DNA of 64,000 bases from Poa pratensis (lineage: Eukaryota > Streptophyta > Magnoliopsida > Poales > Poaceae), in the NCBI GenBank assembly GCA_947311845.1, contig CAMZMU010000060.1:3183983-3247982 (forward strand), written 5' to 3'. Shown piece after piece: positions 48,431-60,164 of this stretch (positions are counted from its first letter, which is position 1; each line of letters opens with the position of its first letter). The notes beneath the pieces are model-generated. The model saw only the letters and a program-made list of their open reading frames with translations. It was not told where the DNA came from and did no database searches. The position numbers and the translations under genes were made by a program.

Positions 48431-49084
48431 CCTCCCCGCCCCGTCTCAGATTCGACGGTGTGACAGAGGAGCGGGAGGCCGGCTAGTTAATAAGGGAGAG
48501 CGGGCGGAGTAGCGGAGGCAGAGAGCGTCCCGGGGAGGAGGCCGCGGCGGCAGAGGAGACAGCCAGCCAGACTAGCTTTGACTGGGCGAGATAGAAGAAG
48601 ACAAGGGGTGGGGCGCCACGGCTGGTTTATTGCAGGCAGGAGCTGCGGGGCCGATGTCGAGGAGAGAAGAGGAGAGTTCGATCGAGGGGAGGGGGAGGTG
48701 GAGGGGTCCAAGTGGCGCGGTGGCACGCGGGGCGGCGCGTCCCGCGTCCAGGGAGAGGCGAAGGCCGATCGGCGCGGCGCTGTGGCCTGTGCGTTCGATC
48801 GGGTGGTGGCGTCTGGCTTTGTCCCTGCCTGCGCGCTGCGTTCTCGGCCGTTTCCGGCGTCGCGGCAGGTCATAGAGCATCTCCAACCGGGTAAACTCTG
48901 TCCCCGCACCCACAAGCCGAACAGTCGTCCTATTTCTGGAAACCTTTCCTCATCTACAGTGCTAAGAGGCGAACGCGGAGGCGACTCGGCTTTTCTCGGC
49001 GGCCGCCGGCGTATCTGGGGATTTCCCACCCTCCGTCGGCCGCTTCGGCGGCGGGAGGATGGGGAATCCCCAGATCTGCGCTCC

Positions 49085-49701
49085 GGCGTGTAGATAAGGG
49101 GCTTCGGGGCGGCGCGGCTGTGGCGGGGTGGTCGGCGCCGTCGTTTTGGAGCTCTGCAGCTTCCCCTCCTCGGCGTCGTCCTCGACGATGCTCCTGGGCT
49201 GCAGGTGCGTCTCCGCTCTGCCACTGCTCTCTCCGGCGTCGGTGGCAGGCTGGTGACGGGTGTACAGGAGGCCGGTGGAGGAGGTGCGAGGCGGCTGTTG
49301 TGTGGGTGTGTGGTGTGCAGGTGGTGGTTCTGGCCACCTCCGGTGAGGTGGTGAGGCGCTGGCCCCAGATCCGGCGCGGAAGGTGCTTGGGGCGTGTCCC
49401 CGGCTGATGGTCCATCTCCGTCTTCAGATCCAGCTCGTCGGAGCTGGTGGTTGATGCGGCTCTTCAACGCCTTCGGGCTAGGAGCTCTTCCGCTCCATGG
49501 TGCTGGGCTCCGGGCGGCTGCTACCTTCGTCGTCTCCGGCGGTGGAGGTCGCGCGTGCTGGGGTTCTTCGAGGTTGAAGACGGCGTGTTGCATCAGCGCT
49601 GCCCTCTGTATTCTCCTTGCTTTTTCTTTGCTTGTATCTGGCCTTGTATTACTTTTCTCTACGTATGAATACAAGTATGAAAAATCAAAAAATAAAAAAA
49701 A
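49085..49701 (+). mobile_element. Probable poly(A)-tailed retroposon within the Harbinger-like element
   Basis: A GC-rich body grades into a thymine-rich 3' part (tctgtattctccttgc, ttgtattacttttc, gaatacaagtatg) that ends in aaaaatcaaaaaataaaaaaaaa. This is the texture of plant LINE or SINE-like 3' ends. The 5' border and target duplication are not resolved. The open frames here are not credible genes. Confidence 0.4.
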
Positions 49702-50304
49702 AACTCGGTCTCCAAACTGTTCGCGGAGACACCATATGGTGTCTTCGGCGAAAGACGGTTTGCAGCAGTTTAATCACTTGTTTTCTTCTCTTTTTATGTT
49801 ATTTGTATTCGTGTCATCTCTGTATCTGTATTTTTTTATCAATACAAGTAATGTATGCCTACGGGTGTACAATGTCAAAAAAAAATATAGTATCCTCTAG
49901 CTGGAAGATTTAAATTTTCGAACAAATTCATGCAAACACATGCAACACTAGTTCGAACACTAATAATTTAACAATTCAACACGACATAGTTTTACATCAC
50001 ATAAAATTTAACAAATTCATACTTTAACCGATACCATAATGGATCAATTTCCGCTAAGATCACAGTGAATGGTCTTCTTCTTCATTTGACGGATCCATTG
50101 TGCACTTTCATCATCTAGAAGGAAACATCTTAAAGCATGATCCTCGATTTCTCCGTTAGGTTTGCAAGTCCAACCTTCTCTTGTTCAACTACAAAGTCAT
50201 CATCCAACTTCTTCTAATACAACTCTATTTTTATCCAAGCCTCCTTCTTCACAAGTGCCAACTTTGCCCTCTCTAAATCCATCTTCTCCTTGATGTTGTC
50301 TCGA

Positions 50305-51720
50305 TCAAACTCCATTCTTTCCTTTTGAAAGGTCAAGAAGCTCCTCTCGCTCCTTCTCCAATTGCTTCAATCTCTCATCTTTGTTTGAGAAGATATCCGT
50401 CCACGTGGCGGACATCTTGCTTGCCGCACCATCATGCGCCGGCCTATCCTTCTCCCATCTCCTACCCATCATTCTATTCCTATATGCTTGGGCCCCTTGT
50501 CCTTCGGCCGGCACCTCTTCTTCCTCAACTCCAATAGGTACCGACGAGCTCGATCCATCGGTGTTCTTCAACTTCTTGGAAGGATTCTTTAGATCATCAA
50601 ATGTGGACATCTACCTGCCTTTCCATTCAATTCAAGCCAACAATGAGCCAAAGTAAAGGGCTTAGCCTCCATTTGATGATACAAAGTGGTGGCCAACCCC
50701 ATCTAACAAACAATTGTAAGCGATAAATTCAACAATAGGGCATACCAAAGCATGGAAACGGTGTAATAGACAAACATTGAATCAATACTTACGTGGCTAT
50801 CGATGTCAATATCACTTTGATTCATGTTCACCACTTGTGCATGGAAACCACAAAACTTGTTGACGGCCTCTTGGATCACGGACCATTTATGTTGGAGAGA
50901 GCTGGCGTTGCGAGTGGTGAACATTGGGTGTGGCTCCACATAATTCTTATGATGATGATAAATATCATGGATCTTCTCCCACAGCTTTGATCCCTTTTGC
51001 TCGGTTCCACATATAGCATCCATGCTAGTGGCCAACCAAGATTTGCATAGCAATACGTCCTCATGGGTTGAATACGAAATTCCTCTAGGCTTTGGCATGT
51101 TGCCCTTCTTTTTTTGTGCATCGGATGAATCTCCAACACTGAAAAAGGTAGGAGTGTGGCACCATCATAGATTAGAGTTTCTTGGCCATTTCTTATCATT
51201 CCATCATAAAATAATCCTACACATTGCTAACAATTAAGCTATGTTCCTAAATTGATCTACAAAATGCAATTGGGCAAAAAAAATTGTGGTGTCCTAACTA
51301 TCGTCGAACAGGTGGTGGGCGTGGACACTGGCGGTGATGCCCGACGCTGACCGCGTCCGTTGGAGCGGCGGAGATTCGCACTCCACCTCCACCTCCGCGT
51401 CCTCTTGTGTAAAGCCTTCCGGGATGTGCCACTGCGACGACTTGTCCTCCATGTTCGTGGTAGAGGATGTCGACCTTCTTGCCGGGGGATCCGCGGCTTG
51501 GGCGCGGGCGTGGGCGATGGCGCGTCCAGGCCGTCCACCTACATCTCTGCAGCCGCCTTCTCTTTCTCCGTCATCTGGCAGATGCGCTGCCGTTGGCACC
51601 TCTCCTTCTGGGATACGATCTCCGGCTTCAGCTCCGACGTCGTCTAGAGCCGCTGCTCAACTAATTCGGATGAGGCGTCCTTCTCCACAAGATCCACGGT
51701 CCCGACATCCATCCATTTTT
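50305..51720 (-). pseudogene. PIF/Harbinger ORF1 (Myb/SANT-like, NAM-associated C-terminus), decayed
   Basis: The minus strand encodes, in order, a proline-rich leader with VDGLDAPSP (interrupted by stops near 51640 and 51550), QWHIPEGFTQEDAEVE, then a Myb/trihelix-like exon (about 51150-50795) with RGISYSTHEDVLLCKSWLA, KLWEKIHDIYH and SSLQHKWSVIQ, followed by a GT intron donor. The next exon begins near 50703 (LATTLYHQMEAKPFTLAHCW) and needs a frameshift to reach KNPSKKLKNTD and the glutamate-rich end (LKQLEKEREEL). This layout is that of PIF/Harbinger ORF1, the DNA-binding partner of the transposase. It is non-functional. Confidence 0.75.
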
Positions 51721-52342
51721 ACGGCGGCGATGGTGCTACGGAGAGGCGGACGAAGCCGGGAGAGGCGATTTGGTGTGTCAAGAGCGGGAGAGGGGAAGTA
51801 AAATGAATTGGAGGCGGGAGCGGGCGCGGGCGACAGATCAAATGATTTCGGGTGCAAATTGGGTGGGTATGTGCTATCATCGAGTGCGTGGCGAAAAGTT
51901 CGCGGGCGCGTCCAGGCTACCGCTACCACCCCCCCCACACACACACACACATACACATGGGCTGGCTTTGGGGTTTGCCGGACAGCCCAGACGTTTGGGC
52001 TGGATTTGGGGATGCTGATTGGGTGAGTGTTTTTCGCCTAGGCACTGTCCGACCTGTCCGCTCGGACGTATTGGGCGGGGGGGGGGGTGTGGTTGAGGAG
52101 GCCGGTTGAAGATGCTCTTAGATCATCTAGCAATTCCGGATAATCTCTCCCTCGGAAAAAAGTTTCCAGTTCTTGAAGCTGATTTTCAGTTCGCAAATCG
52201 ATCAGACATAACAGGTACTAAAAATTTAAAAGAACTATTCGCGGGAGATTCATCATCACAAGTTCATCACACCAAACTACTTTACATAGAGATAGAACTA
52301 AAACAAGATAAGATCCGGTGGTTTTCTTATTCACCGGCCGAT

Positions 52343-52930
52343 CTACTCGAAGCCAAGATACTGCATGGTCGTCGACTTGCGCAACGCCCATGCGAGCTCG
52401 TGCTTCTTCACCGTGGCTTCGAGGCGGGCCGAAGCACCTTCCGCGTCTTCCTCCACCACTTTCGTAGCGGCCTTGAGCTCGTCAGCGGCGTCGTCGGTCC
52501 GCTTGAAGGCCGGCATCACGTTGTCAAGGAGCACGGCCCAGGTGCCCGACCCGGTTTGGCCGCCGCTGATGGAGACCACCTCGTCCTCCTCCTACTGCTC
52601 GTCCGACACCTCGATCGGCACTGCGCGGGAGCTACCTGCCTCCTTGTCGTGCGAGCGGGGGCGCAGCAACGCTTCCTCCTCCTACTGCTCGTCCGACACC
52701 TCGATCGGCACTGTGCGGGAGCTACCTGCCTCCTTGTCGTGCGAGCGGGGGCGCAGCGACGCTTCCTCCTCCTCGTAGATGTTGCCTCGAGGGACCAAAC
52801 CGAAGGCAGCGGTGCTTGCTCGCTTCCTCCGAGCGGTGGCGACGCTCCTCCTCCTCGCCTCTGGCGCACGACCTCCATGGCGCCGCCACTGCCGCGCATG
52901 GTGAAGCCCGCCATCGATCTGCCGGAACAT
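52343..52930 (-). pseudogene. Small unidentified gene copy with internal 90-bp duplication
   Basis: From ATG 52930 the minus strand reads through a basic region to EEEEASLRPRSHDKEAGSS and PIEVSDEQ, then a TAG. The same segment is repeated with the same TAG. The frame continues as EEDEVVSISGGQTGSGTWAV, FKRTDDAADELKAATKV and GASARLEATVKKHELAWALR to a stop at 52343. The final part is alpha-helical and coiled-coil-like. An overlapping open frame (52516-53049) exists but lacks this continuity. I do not recognise the family. It may be a grass-specific gene relic. Confidence 0.5.
52592..52771. repeat. 90-bp tandem duplication
   Basis: Two adjacent units (52592-52681 and 52682-52771) differ at only a couple of positions (tgcgcggg/tgtgcggg, agcaacg/agcgacg). 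The period is a multiple of three. Confidence 0.9.
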
Positions 52931-53331
52931 GTGTGAAATCTGATCCGAAACAGGACTAATTGCTCGCCGGAGAATACAAAGCCTATAGGCGGCGGGAAAG
53001 AAATCACGGCGGAGGTATCGGCGGGGCGAACCCTTAATGCTCCTAACACCGGATCCCGATAAAATTATTCGAACCGGTCCGATATGCGGTATCTATTCCG
53101 GTCGTAAAAACAACTCAACATATCCGCCGAAAGAGTGGAGGGGTTTATCTGGAATCTGCTAAAAATGCTTCTATGTCAGGTGTTGATTTTTGGAGAAAGT
53201 CTAGCCACATGGGACGTTTCAGGTGCGTTGCGGTGAACACGACGGGATCTCGGCTCGGCGCGGTGGGTTTGGTTTCTTGGCTTGTTGCTGCGGCAGATAT
53301 AGATAGAGTACACCGGATACGTACACGTAGG

Positions 53332-54839
53332 GAATGGAGTTAATTGTTGACGCTCCCCGACGCTCCCAACCCCAACCCCAACCCCAACCCTAGCTAGTCG
53401 CCGCCGCCGTCGGCCGCCCCCGCCGCCTCCCCCTCCCCTTCTCCTCCCCCTCCCTCGCGCGGCAGCGCCGCCCCCGCGGCGGCCGGCCGCGGCTTCGGCC
53501 CGTCCCCGCCCGCGAACCTCTCATGCGCAGCCCCTGTCGCCGCCGTCGGCAGCGGCCGTCGGGCGCGTCCCGTGTGGCGCCGGCGGCGGCGGCCTGTCCC
53601 TCCCCGCGCCGGGATGGGTGGAGGCGGGGCTCTGCTCTCTCCGGCGTCGGTGTTCCTCGGTGCGGCGGCGGCTCGGTCTTCGGCAGGGAAGCGGCGTGGC
53701 GGCGACAGGCTACGGCGGTCGGCGACACGGGCTCTTCTCTGCTTCCGGAGGTGAGCACAGCGGCGGTGCTGCCAGTTGGTGGTGCGGTGGCTAGGGTTCG
53801 GCCAGGGCCCTGCAGGCCCAGATCTGGGCCCTTGTGGGCCTGATCTGGGTTAGTGTGGGCCCAGGCTCGACCCGGCTACCTGGTTTGACTGCGGTGGCGA
53901 TGCTCGTGACGGAGTGGCGGCAACGACGACACGTCTTCTGCAGCGTGGCGCCGGGAGCTTCGCGGACCGTTTGGGTCCGGCCGGGCCTTTGGTGCCGATC
54001 TGAGGGTAGCAGCGGCGTCGGCCTACGTGCAACAGCGTGGTGGCGGAGACTTCACGGACCCTTTCAGGGACCGACCGGGCTTGCCCAGCCTGGTGTGTCT
54101 CTGCTACTGCGTCCGGTCGGCACCCGCCGATGGCGGTGGAGGTAGTCCTCCTGGTGGCTGTGTTGCGACCGCCCTCCGGCCCCAAGGTGGCTTGGTGTGT
54201 TCCTGTGTGTTGTGTCCGGTCGGTTACCGTATGGCGGTGGAGGTCGATCCCTCCCACGTGTTTGTGGTACTGCCACTCTGTCTACGGCGGGCTCTTCTCA
54301 GTTCGACCGGTCGTGTAGTGCTTGCCTGGTGATACGACAATGGTGACTCAATTCCGTGGTGGCGTTTGTTGATGGGTGGCAAGATGGGTGGAGCGCTTCT
54401 GTTTGTCCAGGGATGTGGTTTTTCGGGGTCGGGAGAAATCCCTGTCATCTTGACACCGACGCAGTGACGCCTACGGGTGTCGTTGTCCCTTCTTGAAGGG
54501 CGTCGGGTGTACCTCTTCCCCACTACCGGTAGCGTACCGAGGGAAATCCTAGGTTCAGTCCGGGCAGCAGCAGCGTCGTCGTTGTTTTCCTTCTTGGAGG
54601 TGTTGCTTGGTACGCGGCGATTCAGAGTGCTAGTTTAGTGGTGGGACTTTGCCGGAGAGAACGCAGCGGTTGCGAGTCTCTTTTGTTTTCGTTGATCCGC
54701 CTATGTCGGCTTTCTTCTCTTCTCTTTTTTCTCTTTCTTTTCTTTTGGGCATGACTGTGCTGTTTTGCCCCAGCAGTGGTATCAATCTTGTATCGGGTGG
54801 TTGCTATATTAATATAACGGGGCGAAAGCCTATTTCTTC
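53332..54839 (+). mobile_element. LINE-derived non-autonomous retroposon with 15-bp target duplication
   Basis: The 1508-bp insert is bounded by perfect copies of ATACGTACACGTAGG (53317-53331 and 54840-54854), a target duplication of L1 length. Near its 5' end are (CCCCAA)n and a CTAGTCGCCGCCGCCG leader. The body is GC-rich and non-coding, and the 3' end has tatattaatataacggggcg and aaagcc, typical of grass L1 3' ends, without a long poly(A). No endonuclease or reverse transcriptase is present, so it moved in trans. Confidence 0.82.
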
Positions 54840-55194
54840 ATACGTACACGTAGGCGTCACCAATCCGCAATCATGCTGGGACACCTGGCGACGCATACGG
54901 CAGTTCGGCCGGCACGTACTTCCGGTCTCTCCAGGTGATGTGATTCAGCATGCATACAATTTGAATCATAATGTACGTGTCACTTGTTATCTGAGGTATT
55001 TAAGGTAAACGGTGGTTGGAGGTGTAGCTTTCGTGCCTCTGTGCACGCATCGGCACTGACTTGCCGGACTTGTTTTTTGTCTCGCGGTCTCGCGGTCGCG
55101 GTGCCTCTGTGCTCACATTGGTTGAATCTCAGAGCAGGGGAAGGGGGTGGATACCTGAACTTGCTCGGCACTCTTGGTAAAACACCATTTCAAT

Positions 55195-57596
55195 TCGGCG
55201 CGCTAAAAATCTTTTTGGCATCGGTTTTTCTGTTTTAGCACGCTTGACAGGCGACAACAATTCTAGTCGCTGTAAAATATCACGTGCGGCAAGCAACGCT
55301 TCATCAGGCGGTATAAAATGAAGTGAGCGTGACCGGCTGCCGCTTGCCAAACATCAAACAAACATATCTCAAATAGATAATATCAAACAACTGATGAACA
55401 ATTGAAAACACAACATATCAAATTTGAGATCATGACTTGACAACATAGCATATTTTAAATCCACGGCATAATTCAAAAGCAATTCGACACAAACAAGTTC
55501 TCACGACAAATAAAGTTCACACAAACATATTAAACATGAATATTCATGCTTCATCATCTTTCTCTTTGGCATCTCCATTGCGCTTCATTTTCATTGGAAA
55601 CTCGGACGGTGTCTGCACTAGTGGCATGAACCGTGGAATCTCCAAAGACATCATTCATACAAGGCATGGGAGCTACCATGGAAGCCATGCATCCACCCAG
55701 AGGTGCTCCCATGCCACCCGAAGGTGTTCCCATGCCACCCATGCCTCCATTGTAGGTCGGAGCTCCCTCATCCCACCCATGCCTCAATTGAAGGTCGTAC
55801 GTGCACATCCCACCCATGCCTCCGAAGACACCCGAAGGTGCTCCCATGCCGCCATAGCCACCCATAGATTTTCCCATTCCTCCCATGTAACTCATGCCGC
55901 TCATGCTACCCATTGTAGCTCCCATAGCTCATGTCACTCATCCCATCCATTGTAGTTCTCATCATTCCTTTTTGAGCCAAGACTTGATCACGACAAAGGT
56001 TTATGTATTCCTTTTGCCTTTCATCGAGGTTGGATGTGTCCATGAAGAAGAGATTTTTCTCATACTCCACGAGTAAGGAATTTTGTTCCATGGCCACCTT
56101 CTTCTCCTCCAATGCCACCTTTCTCTCCTCGGCCGCAACCCTCCTCTCCTCGTCCGCGACCCTCCTCTCCTCGTTTGCTTCCTTTCTTGCATTCATAATA
56201 GACTCTCCGGACTTCTTCCCCTTTTCTTTTGCTTATCTCTTTCCAATGGGTCTTTTTGTCTTGGCAACCGAGTTAGGAGTAGGGCTTCTCTTGGCATCGT
56301 CGCTTGATGCTTCATCGTCATCTATGAGTGTTGCCTCCACAGTTGCCTTATTGGATTTCTTTGGCACTTCTAAGACATCGCAGTTCTTCCATTTTTCTTC
56401 ATTCTCTAGCTCCTTGTAACAATGAGCCAACACAAATGACTTCCCTTGCACCATCTTGCTCTTCTTGTTCCTCTTCCCATCTCCTTTGAATAAATTTTGG
56501 CCAATGGTGAGCTACATTAACAAAAGTAGAGAACAAATAATTCATGGAGAACAAATAAGTCATGGAGAACACATAAGTACACACATGGAACTTAAAGAAA
56601 TATCACTTACCCTATCTTTATCATTTGTGCCACTTGGGTTCATTTTGTCAACCGCCGTCAACCCCCCGCCCACTTTTGAAAATCCGATGATATAACCGAC
56701 CAACTGGAACAAAGAGATCTATCGGGGCGCTCAATTGCACTCTTGTTGTTCTTATCAAAGAACTCTTTCATCCTAACCAAATAGGTATCTCTAGTTTGGT
56801 ATGTGCCAACGGTCGCATCCATGCCCACATTGCACCATGCCTTGCATAGTAAAATGTCTTCCTCCATGGTGTAGTTGGTCGCCCTTCCTCTCGGTGCATC
56901 GATCAAACCCTCACGGTCCTTGTCCACTTCAAATTCTTCCTCATCTTGTTGAGATGCATGTGTTTAAGACCAATGGTCATATGAATAGTTGGATCCAACA
57001 TTCATAGTTGACAAATACGTCTCATCATCAAGACTACATTGTACGATAGAGAATGGAATTCATACCTTGTCGTCATTTGCTTGAGCCGGCGCACCGAATT
57101 CTGCGGTAGTTTGGCGCCTCGGGCGGTGGTGGTGGAGGCTGGAATTCGGCGGCCGCATGCGCGGCTGGAGGTTTGACACGACGAGCAGCGCTAGCCTTGT
57201 CCATCTTGGGCTTCTTTTGGCCAGCCGCCGCAGCAGTCGTTCGCTTGGGGACGCCAATCCGTGTACTCGGGCCGGGTGGCGGCAGTGCGACGCCGCCCTG
57301 CGTATTCGGTCGTGGTGCCATGAAGAGCCCGCGGGTGAGCCCGGCGTTAGGGTTTGGTGCGGCGCCGACGGGAGCTATTGCAACCCCGATGCTAGGGTTT
57401 GCTGCGACGCTGGCGGAGGTGAGTTCGCATGAGTACGGAGGGGTTGGGGGAGTGTCGGAGTAGCCATATGTCACTCGCGATGCCGCAAATTGCCGTGTGC
57501 TGATTTTTTTACCGCGCGCCTATTTTTGCGTCCTGCGCCGAAAATCGACGGTTTTTAGCGCACGGATGAGTTTTAGTGCGCCTGTTGGAGATTCTC
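55195..57596 (-). mobile_element. PIF/Harbinger-like element with ORF1, left end truncated
   Basis: The right end CCTGTTGGAGATTCTC (57596) is followed by TAA. Subterminal sequence (tagtgcgcctgtt, tttttagcgcacgg) is mirrored on the left by cggcgcgctaaaaatc and gttttagcacgc near 55196-55245, but the left GAGCATCTCC terminus is missing. It holds an ORF1 gene and no transposase. Confidence 0.68.
55554..57474 (-). pseudogene. PIF/Harbinger ORF1 (Myb-like and NAM-associated), second and distinct copy
   Basis: On the minus strand the first exon (57474 down to about 57066) is proline- and alanine-rich. The Myb-like exon (about 56940-56690) has RGRATNYTMEEDILLCKAWC, VRMKEFFDKNN and SLCSSWSVISSDFQKW. 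The third exon starts near 56460 with QGKSFVLAHCYKELENEEKW and TKRPIGKR, is cut by a TAA near 56235, and continues as a charged coiled coil (EERRVADEERRVAAEERKVA, NLDERQKEYINLCRDQVL). A frame break near 55905 is followed by a GGM-rich tail. The NAM-associated motif KRPIGxK is characteristic. The copy is non-functional because of the stop and frameshifts. Confidence 0.78.
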
Positions 57597-57599
57597 TAA

Positions 57600-58189
57600 G
57601 AACCCTAAATTTAGAGTTTGGTTTTTGGGTCTGCTCTCTTTAGCAGTATCGGTGAGGTGGTGGCGATGATGCGTAAGTTTCTCCACCTTCCTACTTCGTC
57701 AATGTTTTTGGCATCGGCAAAGGACCACTGAGGGTCGGGTAAGGGGTGCGCTCGTCATATATATTGAATGTACATCAACTCTTCCGAGAATTCTGCTGCC
57801 GTCATACAATCGGATATATTACAACATTTTCGGTCATGATGTCGACCTCAGATCAGGTTGGGGAGGACCTCCTCTCCCTGGAGAGCAAGGAGGCTTGTCA
57901 AGAGGTTATGATCCGGATGCGACCTCTAGCCACGGTCAAGATTGAACCACAGCCGCCGAAGAGTAATCTCCTTCGATCCTGACCACTTCATGCAACGACT
58001 ACTTCCACTCCATCGAGAAGATCTTCGGAGAATCTTGTCGGTAGCAGCTCGAGGTCTACCATGCAGTGTCGGGTGCTAAGTACATCAACTATAGCACCAC
58101 CAACGCCTACCGATCCGAGGTTCCATGTGTAGATGGTCTCCCAATATGGGTGCAGCTATCCCGGGGTCATCTATAGATCAAATCCGGAT
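57600..58189. other. Intergenic, gene-like texture but unidentified
   Basis: A short open frame from 57746 to 57982 (with a later ATG at 57838) has no recognised domain and no clear splice partner. The sequence around 57980-58140 looks coding-like (codon-rich, no homopolymers) but contains stops in each frame. It may be a gene relic. Confidence 0.35.
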
Positions 58190-58381
58190 TACACGTCCAG
58201 TCCTATAAAGGTTTGGTCGAAACTCTTATTGCTTCATCCGAACCGGTGAAATTGCCAAAGCATTTAGCGATTGACCCATTAGAATATAAAGGACTAGTAA
58301 ATAAAATCCTATATATGAAGTGGTTGGTCTCAAAATAAATTAGTTGTTAGTTATAGAAAATATTACTCTAGTCTGGCTTGA
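58190..58381 (+). pseudogene. rps4: Plastid rps4, 3' fragment
   Basis: The frame reads [21 protein letters not shown] and [10 protein letters not shown], shifts by one base, then continues as KIN, stop, LLVIE and YYSSLA before a stop at 58381. This is the C-terminus of the plastid 30S protein S4. Indels and an internal stop make it dead. Confidence 0.85.
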
Positions 58382-58626
58382 ACTTAACAAAAAAAGGAAA
58401 GGTTAGTAGAATTTTCTTCCCCTTACCCTTTCCTGAAACTAAATTGACCTAAGACCACTAATCCCTATTTTCCCATTCAAGTAGCAACCCTACGATATTT
58501 TTTTCCGCTATGTTTATTCTCCATCCCACAGTAATTTTCTATAAATAATTTCTATTAAGTAAGATATTATTGATGGAATAAATTGTTATTTGATTTGATA
58601 CATTGTACAAATGAATTAAGAAAAAT

Positions 58627-58709
58627 GGAAAGAGAGATATTCGAACCCTGGGTAAAAAAAGTCTACATAGCAGTTCCAATGCTACGCCTTCCACCGCTGT
58701 GTCATCTCC
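58627..58709 (-). pseudogene. trnS-GGA: Plastid trnS-GGA copy
   Basis: The minus strand begins GGAGATGACACAGCGGTGG, has the anticodon arm GCATTGGAACTGC (anticodon GGA), a long variable arm with TTTTTTTACC, and the T-loop GGTTCGAATA, ending TCTCTCTTTCC. Several stem positions are mutated (D-arm GACACAGC, acceptor mismatch), so it is probably not functional. Confidence 0.8.
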
Positions 58710-59000
58710 TAAATAGTCATTTATGGAAAATAAACTGAGTGAACAGTGATTTTTCTTATTCCTGCATTATATGTACAATCACAACTGGTCGGGGGCTTCA
58801 TAGTTCTATTGCAAAAAATCCACATAGAAATGACTGAACAGAGTGGAATAAAAAATCGTGGTTGCGAAGGTTACAATAGCAAAAGCCATTGGAGTTCATA
58901 ATTTATATTCAAAATAATTACTTTTGTTATTAGTGAAGAAAAGGAAGGCTAAAAGAAGAAAAATAATTAGTTATCCATTAAGGTTAATTTGATTCAATTA

Positions 59001-59255
59001 CCATAGTTTCTCGAGGATGCTCGGAGATAAGAAACGAAAATATGTTCATTTGCCTCAAACTTTAGAGGGGCCCATTTAAGACTTAATCGCATAATTACCC
59101 AGTAGGTTAAAAGAGCTTTTGTTTCCTCTCATCAAGCTAGAGATGGGCAAAAGCGGGAGTTTCGTCGTTTGTGTATCACTTGTAAAAACACATCAACGCA
59201 GACATATAAAGTATTCGATAGGTATAGTAAATTAATACACAAAATAAAAAAGCGG
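59001..59255 (+). pseudogene. rpl20: Plastid rpl20 fragment
   Basis: After a damaged start the frame reads FICLKL in one register, and SNFRGAHLRLNRIIT, stop, [26 protein letters not shown], then [12 protein letters not shown] in the L20 register. This matches most of plastid ribosomal protein L20, broken by a stop and small indels. Confidence 0.82.
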
Positions 59256-59405
59256 TAAGTAAAAGTAATTTTCAATTAAAGATAAGAATCAATGGATTCA
59301 TGATTCAACCCCTCCTAATTCTTGTAATTGTTTTACAACTTTGGTTTAGTGAGGGATCAAATATGTAGTCAACTTTATTTAATGGTAGCTTGGAGGATTA
59401 GAAAT

Positions 59406-59591
59406 ATGACTATTGTTTTCCCATTAGTTTTCTTTGCATTAGTTCTGACTTCTCAGTCTTAGTAATTAGTGTACCCCTTGTATTTGCTTCTCCTGAATGG
59501 TTTGTTAAAAAATAATAAACCTTGTATTTTTTGATACATCACTATGAATTGGATTAGTCTTTTTCGTAGACTGAATTCTCTCATTTCTTAA
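59406..59591 (+). pseudogene. psbZ: Plastid psbZ copy
   Basis: ATG 59406 opens MTIVFPLVFFALVLTSQS, followed by a premature stop. Later frames give VPLVFASP and MNWISLFRRLNSLIS-like relics ending at 59591. Length and order match the 62-residue photosystem II subunit. It is inactivated by frameshifts. Confidence 0.78.
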
Positions 59592-59869
59592 TTTGTTTAG
59601 TATTTAGTAGAGTAGCCCAATACAAAAAAAAGACATTTTCTTTAAAAAAAATTAATAGTGAGACGTACTAAATTAAAATGCAATTTGCATTCCGGATTGG
59701 TACCTTTCTCTTTCAGTATTATTAAATTCCAGTCCCATAAAAATATTCAATAAACAAGAAAAACTCTAATACAATAGAAAATGATCTGGAATTTATGAGT
59801 TTGTTGTCTGAATAACTATCCTATCCTCTTCTACTATATATGTATCTCCCTCTTCTATTCGGTTTTCCA

Positions 59870-60037
59870 CGATGTTTCATTCCTCCGTGTAAACACTAAG
59901 TAACCTAATATTGGTTCACAATCAGCACCATATTCACCATCAAGAGTAACGAGCAGTCGAAGAACATCATGCATCGATGGGTGTTGAGGGTGCATATTGA
60001 CTATCACAAGATCATTTCTTGTAAGGGGTAGAGACAT
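59870..60037 (-). pseudogene. ndhH: Plastid ndhH, 5' fragment
   Basis: From ATG 60037 the frame reads [34 protein letters not shown] and DCEPILGYL. This is the N-terminus of the NDH 49-kDa subunit with changed residues, and it loses similarity after an indel and stops near 59855. Confidence 0.88.
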
Positions 60038-60164
60038 ATCCTTTCTTCCTCAGTTCATTGTTCCAGAAAAATGGATTATTCCATGAGTTCCTCAAAACGA
60101 GGCTCATCAAAATGCAAAATCTAAGACTACTATAAGACTAATAGGAAAATAATTAGAACGATTA

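Larger units (their letters stand above)
48874..52117 (-). mobile_element. PIF/Harbinger-like element with ORF1 remnant, probably nested
   Basis: GAGCATCTCCAACCGG at 48874 and its inverse CCGGTTGAAGATGCTC at 52117 form the ends. The right flank TTA and left flank ATA do not match perfectly. The inner ends differ, so the left terminus may belong to a second copy. It contains a decayed ORF1 but no DDE transposase. Two A-rich tails (about 49690-49701 and 49876-49885) suggest retroposed sequences nested in the left third. Confidence 0.55.

Noticed and set aside
48487..49674. 395-codon open frame on the minus strand
   Set aside because: It is GC-driven, proline/arginine-rich low-complexity sequence with no domain, and it overlaps the RABC promoter and a transposon terminus.
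53364..53395. CCCCAA/CCCTA-like run, considered as interstitial telomere repeat
   Set aside because: The unit is CCCCAA and not the plant telomere CCCTAAA, and it belongs to the 5' end of the LINE-derived retroposon.
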